From: Vreelandella lutescens
Lineage (GTDB): Bacteria > Pseudomonadota > Gammaproteobacteria > Pseudomonadales > Halomonadaceae
Length of the DNA stretch: 64,000 bases
Direction of reading: 5' to 3'
Assembly: GCF_014640815.1 (NCBI RefSeq)
Contig: NZ_BMHM01000008.1
Span: 18,704 to 82,703 of the forward strand
The first letter of the stretch is position 1. Every line of letters starts with the position of its first letter. The notes under the pieces are model-generated. The model was not told the origin of the DNA, searched no databases, and saw only the letters and a list, made by a program, of their open reading frames with translations. Below are positions 57,934 through 64,000 of the stretch, one piece after another. Position numbers and translations under genes: made by a program.

Positions 57934-58200
57934 AGGGTAGGCAAATGCCTTTACCCGCCGAAGGACTTCCGGGCTTGGGCTAACCGCCTGACCTGGCCAA
58001 CGCCCCGACATGGCAAACCGCCGTGTAAGGGAAGCGCTTATTAATGCTTCCATTAATGAGCGTTCCCGATGAGAGTGCAGGCCCTAACCGGGCCATATTG
58101 CCAGGGTTTGGCATCAGGTGCCGGCATGAGCCGGCAGCGGCATACCGCCGCACTCGACCCCGCAGGATGTCCTGCGGCTCGCACTCGAGACCTCCAGGGG
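57934..58200 (+). promoter_or_regulatory. Highly structured leader upstream of ilvI
   Basis: A string of inverted repeats precedes the ilvI ribosome site: 57935-57956 (GGGTAGGCA with TGCCTTTACCC, bulged), 58029-58067 (long stem GCGCTTATTAATG with CATTAATGAGCG), 58080-58094 (GGCCC/GGGCC), 58099-58113 (TGCCA/TGGCA), 58120-58135 (GCCGGC/GCCGGC), 58137-58151 (GCGG/CCGC) and 58160-58177 (CCGCAGGA/TCCTGCGG). No short ORF rich in Leu, Val or Ile codons was found, so this is not a classical ilv attenuator. Function unknown. Confidence 0.55.
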
Positions 58201-58209
58201 AGAAACACA

Positions 58210-59934
58210 GTGGAACTGCTTTCCGGCGCAGATATGATCGCCCGCTTCTTGCAAGATGAGGGCGTTGAGTACATTTATGGTTATCCCGGTGGCGCAGCGC
58301 TGCATATTTATGATGCGCTGTTTCGTCAGGACAAGGTGAAGCACATCCTTGTGCGTCACGAACAGGCAGCCACCCACGCTGCCGACGGTTATGCCCGTGC
58401 CTCCGGCAAGCCCGGCGTGGTGCTGGTGACCTCTGGTCCTGGCGCGACTAACGCGGTCACCGGCATTGCCACTGCCTACATGGACTCCATTCCTATGGTA
58501 GTGCTATGCGGGCAGGTTATGAGTCACCTAATAGGTGATGATGCTTTCCAAGAAACCGATATCGTCGGTGTGACGCGCCCGATCGTGAAGCACAGCTTCT
58601 CGATTCGTCATCCGTCTGAAATCCCGGAAGTGCTGAAAAAAGCCTTCTACTTGGCATCGACGGGTCGCCCCGGCCCGGTGGTGGTGGATATTCCCAAAGA
58701 TATGACGGCTCCCACCGAGCGTTACGAATACGTTTATCCGAAAAAGGTCAAACTGCGTTCGTATAACCCGGTTACCCGCGGCCATACAGGGCAAATCAAA
58801 AAAGCTGTTGAGATGATGTTAAAAGCCAAGCGCCCGGTGTTTTATACCGGCGGCGGGGTGGTCACGGGCAAAGCCAGCGAAGGCTTGACCGACTTGGTGA
58901 AGCAGTTGGGCTTCCCGATTACCACCACGCTGATGGGTATTGGCTCTTATCCGCAAAGCGACCGTCAATGCTTAGGTTGGCTGGGGATGCACGGCTCGTA
59001 CGAGTCTAATATGGCCATGCATCACGCCGATTTGATTATTGCGATTGGCGCGCGCTTTGATGACCGAGTGACCAATAACACGTCGAAGTTCTGCCCAACG
59101 GCGAAGATTATTCACGTGGATGTGGACCCAAGCTCGGTGTCTAAAACCGTGCGCGCCGATGTGCCGATTGTGGGGCCAGCCTCTAGCGTCATTAATGAAA
59201 TGATTAGCTTGGTGCAGGGCCAGGCCATCACGCATCCTGAAGCGCTCACCGATTGGTGGCAGAAAATTGACGGCTGGCGCGCCGAGCGTGAAGGCAAGCT
59301 CTACGAGCCTTCTAAGCCGGGCGAAGTACTCAAGCCACAAGAAGTGATCGAGGCGCTGTGCCGAGTCACCCGCGGCGAAGCGTACGTCACCACGGACGTT
59401 GGCCAGCACCAGATGTTTGCTGCCCAGTACTACAAGTTTGATAAGCCGAATCGTCTGATTACATCGGGCGGGCTAGGCACGATGGGCTTCGGTTTCCCGG
59501 CCGCCATGGGCATCAAACAAAACTTCCCGGAAGACGATGTGGTGTGTGTCACCGGTGAAGGCAGCTTCCAGATGATGATGCAGGAGCTCTCTACCTGTAA
59601 GCAGTACGGCGTGGGCGTCAAAATCGTCAACCTGAACAACGCATCGCTCGGCATGGTGCGCCAGTGGCAGGATTTGAACTACAAATCTCGCCATGCGCAC
59701 TCTTATATGGAGTCGCTGCCTGACTTCCATATGCTGATTGAGGCGTACGGGTTCACCGCCATCACCGTGAGGACGCTAGACGAGTTGGAACCGGCACTTG
59801 AGCGTGCTTTTGCCAACAAGCATGAGTTGGTCTTCCTGGATGTAAAGGTCGACCCCCATGAGCACGTCTATCCGATGCAGGTACCGCTGGGTGCTATGCG
59901 TGACATGCTGCTGTCTAAAACGGAGCGTACCTGA
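58210..59934 (+). CDS. ilvI: Acetolactate synthase large subunit
   Basis: A 574-residue ThDP- and FAD-dependent enzyme making acetolactate and acetohydroxybutyrate for valine, leucine and isoleucine. The start is GTG at 58210 with an AGGGGAG site 7 nt upstream, giving VELLSGADMIARFLQDEG; an ATG at 58069 is in frame but lies in the structured leader. The ThDP glutamate is in LVRHEQAATHAADGYAR, and the ThDP/Mg block is in VTGEGSFQMMMQEL. ilvH overlaps by one base (TGATG). Confidence 0.96.
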   Translation: MELLSGADMIARFLQDEGVEYIYGYPGGAALHIYDALFRQDKVKHILVRHEQAATHAADGYARASGKPGVVLVTSGPGATNAVTGIATAYMDSIPMVVLCGQVMSHLIGDDAFQETDIVGVTRPIVKHSFSIRHPSEIPEVLKKAFYLASTGRPGPVVVDIPKDMTAPTERYEYVYPKKVKLRSYNPVTRGHTGQIKKAVEMMLKAKRPVFYTGGGVVTGKASEGLTDLVKQLGFPITTTLMGIGSYPQSDRQCLGWLGMHGSYESNMAMHHADLIIAIGARFDDRVTNNTSKFCPTAKIIHVDVDPSSVSKTVRADVPIVGPASSVINEMISLVQGQAITHPEALTDWWQKIDGWRAEREGKLYEPSKPGEVLKPQEVIEALCRVTRGEAYVTTDVGQHQMFAAQYYKFDKPNRLITSGGLGTMGFGFPAAMGIKQNFPEDDVVCVTGEGSFQMMMQELSTCKQYGVGVKIVNLNNASLGMVRQWQDLNYKSRHAHSYMESLPDFHMLIEAYGFTAITVRTLDELEPALERAFANKHELVFLDVKVDPHEHVYPMQVPLGAMRDMLLSKTERT

Positions 59935-60425
59935 TGCGTCATATCATCTCGATTCTGATGGAAAACGAACCGGGTGCGCTGTCACGTGTGGTCGGACTGT
60001 TCTCCCAGCGTAACTTCAACATCGAAACGCTGAACGTGGCACCGACGGAAGATCCGTCGCTGTCACGCCTAACGGTCACCACGGTGGGCGACGACCGCGT
60101 CATTGAGCAGATCACCAAGCACCTCAATAAGCTGATTGATGTGGTCAAGCTGGTGGATCTCACTGAAGGTAACCACATTGAGCGTGAGCTGATGCTGGTG
60201 AAGGTGAAAGCGCTTGGCGCTGCCCGCGATGAAGTGAAGCGCACGGTGGATATCTTCCGGGCGCAGATCGTCGACGTGACGCCGAGCCTCTATACCGTGC
60301 AGATTACCGGCGACGCTTCGAAGTTAGATGCCTTCTTACAGGCCATGGCGCCAGTAGGTATTCTAGAAGTGGCGCGTACCGGGGTGTCTGGTATTGCCCG
60401 TGGCGATAAAGTGCTGTCTCTGTAA
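59934..60425 (+). CDS. ilvH: Acetolactate synthase small (regulatory) subunit
   Basis: A 163-residue regulatory subunit giving valine feedback inhibition. The N-terminal ACT domain begins RHIISILMENEPGALSRVVGLFSQRNFNIETL (in part ENEPGALSRVVGLFSQRNFN), and the C-terminal half is of the IlvH type, with ELMLVKVKA. It overlaps the ilvI stop by one base and is followed by a strong terminator. Confidence 0.96.
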   Translation: MRHIISILMENEPGALSRVVGLFSQRNFNIETLNVAPTEDPSLSRLTVTTVGDDRVIEQITKHLNKLIDVVKLVDLTEGNHIERELMLVKVKALGAARDEVKRTVDIFRAQIVDVTPSLYTVQITGDASKLDAFLQAMAPVGILEVARTGVSGIARGDKVLSL

Positions 60426-60463
60426 GCGGCGCTTTACTGCTGTCATTGTTCGTTGCGCCAGTG

Positions 60464-60493
60464 AAAAGCCGCCCCCTGTTGGGCGGCTTTTTT
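60464..60493 (+). terminator. Rho-independent terminator of ilvIH
   Basis: Arms AAAAGCCGCCC and GGGCGGCTTTT with a 6-nt loop and following T run. The A-rich left flank may also terminate ilvY transcripts arriving from the other side. Confidence 0.92.
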
Positions 60494-60520
60494 ATGCGTG
60501 ATGCCCTGCCACCCAGCGCG

Positions 60521-61408
60521 TCAGCGCGCGTTTACCGCTGCCCAAAAAGCATCAATGATCGGGTTTTTTAGCCGCCGATTGAGTACGCAAAGTCCTACAT
60601 CGTAATGCGGTAGCTCAGGTTTAACGTTCAGCACCTGGACCCGTTCTGCTAGTGGGCTGTTATCAAGCACAATTTTGGGCACCACGCCGACGCCAAAGCC
60701 TAGCCCCACCATACTGACAATCGCTTCATGGCCTGCCACCTGGGCGTAAATGCGTGGCGAAATGCCCATCGCTTTAAACCACGTATTGGCATACTCCCTG
60801 GATAGCCCGGCTTCCGACAAAATCATCGGCACGTGTTGCCACTGCTCGGCGGTAGAGCTCTCTGGCTGAGGTGGCAGCCACGCATGGGGCTCGGTGGGGG
60901 CGATGAACAGCAGCGGCGAGCGGGTCAAAGATTTGAAGGCCAGCGCGCTAGGTGGAATACGCGGGCGAGGCGTAATCGCCATATCGTCTGCGCCTTCCAG
61001 TACTCTCGACATCGCATCGGCGGGGTCGCCGGTATGCAGTTTTAATTCAATACCGGGATGGCGTGTGCGCACATCGCTTAATAACGCATACAGAAAGCTA
61101 TAGCTGGCCGTCACAGAGCAGTAAATGCTGATTTCACCACTGAGCTGAGCCGTGGTGGCGGCCAGCGTGCGCTTTTGCGTTTCCCACTGCTCTAGCGTCT
61201 CTCGGGCGTAGTGCTGGAACGTGATGCCTTGAGGTGTGAGCGTCACGTGCCGGTTGTCCCGCTCAAACAGGCGAGTGCCCAGCTCAGTTTCCACCTGCTG
61301 AATAGAGCGGCTGAGCGTTGAGGGGCTAATGTGGCAAAGCTCGCTGGCGCGGCCAAAATGTAGCGTGTCAGCCAGAGTGATCACGTGCTTGAGTAGGCGA
61401 AAATCCAT
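60521..61408 (-). CDS. ilvY: LysR-type regulator IlvY
   Basis: A 295-residue LysR regulator. The N-terminal winged helix-turn-helix has HFGRASELCHISPSTLSRSIQQVE (in part HISPSTLSRSIQQVE). The effector domain has IYCSVTASYSFL, LHTGDPADAM and AGHEAIVSMVGLGFGVGVVP, matching the recalled E. coli IlvY blocks. IlvY activates ilvC when acetolactate or acetohydroxybutyrate accumulates. The start is put at 61408 (MDFRLLKHVITL), by analogy with IlvY; ATG codons at 61420 and 61477 are also in frame. Divergent from ilvC. Confidence 0.9.
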   Translation of the reverse strand: MDFRLLKHVITLADTLHFGRASELCHISPSTLSRSIQQVETELGTRLFERDNRHVTLTPQGITFQHYARETLEQWETQKRTLAATTAQLSGEISIYCSVTASYSFLYALLSDVRTRHPGIELKLHTGDPADAMSRVLEGADDMAITPRPRIPPSALAFKSLTRSPLLFIAPTEPHAWLPPQPESSTAEQWQHVPMILSEAGLSREYANTWFKAMGISPRIYAQVAGHEAIVSMVGLGFGVGVVPKIVLDNSPLAERVQVLNVKPELPHYDVGLCVLNRRLKNPIIDAFWAAVNAR

Positions 61409-61431
61409 AACGACCGACATCCTAGGCGTAA

Positions 61432-61464
61432 TTTCATAATATGAAATAGTATGTTGCAAACATA
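61432..61464. promoter_or_regulatory. Tandem IlvY operator candidates (LysR boxes)
   Basis: Two perfect 15-bp inverted repeats of T-N11-A form: TTTCAT-AAT-ATGAAA at 61432-61446 and TATGTT-GCA-AACATA at 61450-61464, centres 18 bp apart. They lie in the divergent ilvY-ilvC gap, nearer ilvY, where E. coli IlvY also uses two tandem operators. Confidence 0.72.
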
Positions 61465-61569
61465 GCGTTTTACGCAATGGCTGCGCTGTCGTAGAGTGAC
61501 CTCAACGCCGAATCCCAGTGCTGCATAAGACGGCACGGGTGGCCATCAACGCTGACCTATACGCTATAA

Positions 61570-62619
<1,050 letters not shown>

Positions 62620-62637
62620 TTGTTGCACTGAGTTGCT

Positions 62638-62672
62638 AACGCCCCGAGAGCTCCATGCCTCGGGGCGTTTTT
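62638..62672 (+). terminator. Rho-independent terminator of ilvC
   Basis: Arms AACGCCCCGAG and CTCGGGGCGTT with a 10-nt loop and a T run, 18 nt after the ilvC stop. Confidence 0.92.
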
Positions 62673-62759
62673 CGTTGTCCGCGGCAATAGGCTGGCTGCT
62701 TGGGCGTCACCGTGTAGAATGAGAAGAGATCACTTTTTATGTGACTTCACTTCAAATGG

Positions 62760-63656
62760 ATGACACTTATGACCCAGGATGCTCGCGACCAAGAGCACGC
62801 AAAGACGCCGCCTTCAGATATTTCGACCAACGGTGAGTCACCTCAGCAAGCATCGAGTAGTGATGAGCCCGTCGGCAATGAAGACTTGGCGGCCGCTTTT
62901 CTGCGCGAAACCGAAGTGGTGGAAGAGGCCGTCGAAAATGGTAAGAAGATTCGTCGTAAAGGTATCTATCTCTTGCCTAACCTATTTACGACGTCTGCGC
63001 TCTTCTCTGGCTTCTTTGCCGTTGTCGCCGGGATTAACGGTGAGTTCACTTCCGCAGCGGTCGCTATTTTTATCGCCATGGTGCTCGATGGGTTAGATGG
63101 GCGTGTTGCCCGGATGACCAATACACAGAGTGAGTTTGGCGCGGAGTACGACAGTCTCGCCGATATGATCTCGTTTGGGATGGCACCTGCGCTCGTTGCC
63201 TTTACCTGGATTTTGCAAGACATCGGTAAAACCGGGTGGGTCGTCGCGTTTCTCTATGTCGCCTGTGCTGCGTTACGTTTGGCGCGCTTTAACGTACAGA
63301 TTGGCAGCGTTGATAAAAAATGGTTCATCGGTTTGCCCAGCCCATCAGCGGCGGCATTGGTCGCAGCCAGTGTTTGGACATTTCACAGCTTTGATGCCGA
63401 CGCGTTTGGTTTCAAATTGTTGATGCTAGTAGTCGTGGGCGCAGCCGGTATCCTGATGGTGAGTAATATCCGCTACTACAGCTTTAAGGATCTGGACTTT
63501 AAGAAGCCGGTGCCTTTTGTGGTACTACTAGCGGTGGTTCTAGGGTTCGTCATGATCTCGGTAGAGCCCTCTGTTATGCTGCTGCTGCTATTTGCTGCTT
63601 ATGTGTGCTCAGGGCCGGTGCTGGCCGTTATGCGTAAGGCAAAACCCAAGCACTGA
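62760..63656 (+). CDS. pssA: CDP-diacylglycerol-serine O-phosphatidyltransferase
   Basis: A 298-residue inner-membrane enzyme making phosphatidylserine from CDP-diacylglycerol and serine. About 70 polar N-terminal residues precede the membrane core. The CDP-alcohol phosphatidyltransferase motif is DGLDGRVARMTNTQSEFG with EYDSLADMISFG (pattern DGxxAR-x8-GxxxDxxxD). Multiple transmembrane helices follow. This is the membrane-spanning (Bacillus-like) type rather than the E. coli PssA phospholipase D-like type. ATG codons at 62760 and 62769 are both possible starts. Confidence 0.92.
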   Translation: MTLMTQDARDQEHAKTPPSDISTNGESPQQASSSDEPVGNEDLAAAFLRETEVVEEAVENGKKIRRKGIYLLPNLFTTSALFSGFFAVVAGINGEFTSAAVAIFIAMVLDGLDGRVARMTNTQSEFGAEYDSLADMISFGMAPALVAFTWILQDIGKTGWVVAFLYVACAALRLARFNVQIGSVDKKWFIGLPSPSAAALVAASVWTFHSFDADAFGFKLLMLVVVGAAGILMVSNIRYYSFKDLDFKKPVPFVVLLAVVLGFVMISVEPSVMLLLLFAAYVCSGPVLAVMRKAKPKH

Positions 63657-63843
63657 ACTTTTTGAAAACTTTTTCACATTAGCTCTTGCCAACCCGGCCG
63701 TGAATCCGTAAAGTACGCATCCGCTGCCGGGGACGCCAAGCGTTACCAGCGGTGAAAGAGGTTGAAAAACCTCTGGTTTGTCAGGAAGTTAGAGCCGTCT
63801 TGTTATAGATTGAGTCGCTCGCTTCACTCGCTGAAAACAGCGG
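63657..63843 (+). other. Region upstream of the rRNA promoter
   Basis: No gene seen. It holds a hairpin AGAGGTT-GAAA-AACCTCT at 63757-63774 that could end pssA transcription weakly, and a T/A-rich stretch near 63800 where UP-element or Fis sites would be expected. Neither regulator's site could be assigned with confidence. Confidence 0.45.
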
Positions 63844-63871
63844 TTGACAAACACCAGGAAGTGCGTAGAAT
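63844..63871 (+). promoter_or_regulatory. Ribosomal RNA operon promoter
   Basis: TTGACA, 16 nt, TAGAAT, followed by a GC-containing discriminator (ACGCC). The shortened 16-nt spacer and near-consensus hexamers are typical of rrn P1 promoters. The downstream boxA confirms the assignment. Confidence 0.88.
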
Positions 63872-63926
63872 ACGCCTTCCTCGCTGAGGCAACACGGTCC
63901 AGGTCATCGGGCCAGCGCAGCGAAAA

Positions 63927-63939
63927 CGCTCTTTAACAA
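63927..63939 (+). promoter_or_regulatory. rrn leader boxA antitermination site
   Basis: CGCTCTTTAACAA, matching the rrn boxA core recognised by NusB-S10, about 50 nt after the predicted transcription start. The leader runs to the window edge; the 16S rRNA gene begins beyond it. Confidence 0.88.
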
Positions 63940-64000
63940 TTTGATCAGGTAATTCATGTGGGCGCTTGCCGATGAGGGTGATAAATCACCAAATATCAAG

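Noticed and set aside
57751..58044. 97-codon open frame between clpB and ilvI
   Set aside because: It starts inside the clpB terminator, has no ribosome site, and its product is unlike any recognisable protein; the region is better explained as an RNA leader.
58069..58209. 47-codon extension at the ilvI start
   Set aside because: It lies within stable hairpins and lacks a ribosome site, whereas GTG 58210 has a good one and the standard IlvI opening.

Overview
The window reads as a chromosomal stretch of a moderately GC-rich gammaproteobacterium, most likely a Halomonas-type member of the Halomonadaceae. This is inferred from the protein character and from the conserved run rpsT-murJ-ribF-ileS-lspA-fkpB-ispH followed by minor pilin genes. 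No IS element, prophage, CRISPR array or tRNA was seen. The last few hundred bases are the promoter and leader of an rRNA operon whose 16S gene begins beyond the window.

Layout. 1-3.5 kb: envelope and unknown genes (TerB-like, ExoD-like, YqhA-like, a serine hydrolase, a 24-residue membrane peptide, a small unknown protein). 3.5-25.6 kb: a flagellar filament and glycan island. It holds two tandem fliD paralogues, a short flagellin, a 1752-residue multi-domain glycosyltransferase and a formyltransferase-like gene. These are followed by a long minus-strand operon (23.1 down to 14.7 kb), an orphan ParA-like ATPase and a second, longer flagellin. Each fliD and flagellin gene has a sigma-28-type promoter, three of them close to consensus. 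25.9-33.9 kb: the conserved housekeeping block. 34.0-35.9 kb: four minor type IV pilin genes. 35.9-48.1 kb: trpS, a YeeE/YedE transporter, malic enzyme, aconitase, thioredoxin reductase, a FimT-like pseudopilin, thiO, a PP0621-like protein and nadE. 48.1-53.1 kb: a GGDEF-EAL protein, a chemoreceptor and bamD. 53.3-57.7 kb: rluD, pgeF and clpB, the last behind a sigma-32-type promoter. 57.7-62.6 kb: ilvI-ilvH, ilvY and ilvC. 62.8-64.0 kb: pssA and the rrn promoter.

The most interesting part is the glycan island. Its minus-strand operon encodes RfbB, RfbA, a dTDP-hexose 3,4-ketoisomerase, an aminotransferase and an acetyltransferase: a route to a dTDP-3-acetamido-3,6-dideoxyhexose (Fuc3NAc or Qui3NAc). 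The same operon continues with a glutamine kinase-like, a gamma-glutamyl-CDP-amidate hydrolase-like and a CTP:phosphoglutamine cytidylyltransferase-like gene. These are the counterparts of Campylobacter jejuni Cj1418-Cj1417-Cj1416, which make CDP-activated phosphoramidate for capsule. Here the trio sits between flagellin genes and beside a giant transferase that carries GT41, CgeB-like and CDP-glycerol phosphotransferase-like modules. The working hypothesis is a flagellin (or surface) glycan of a 3-amino-dideoxy sugar decorated with phosphoramidate. No Cj1415-type kinase or O-methyltransferase is visible.
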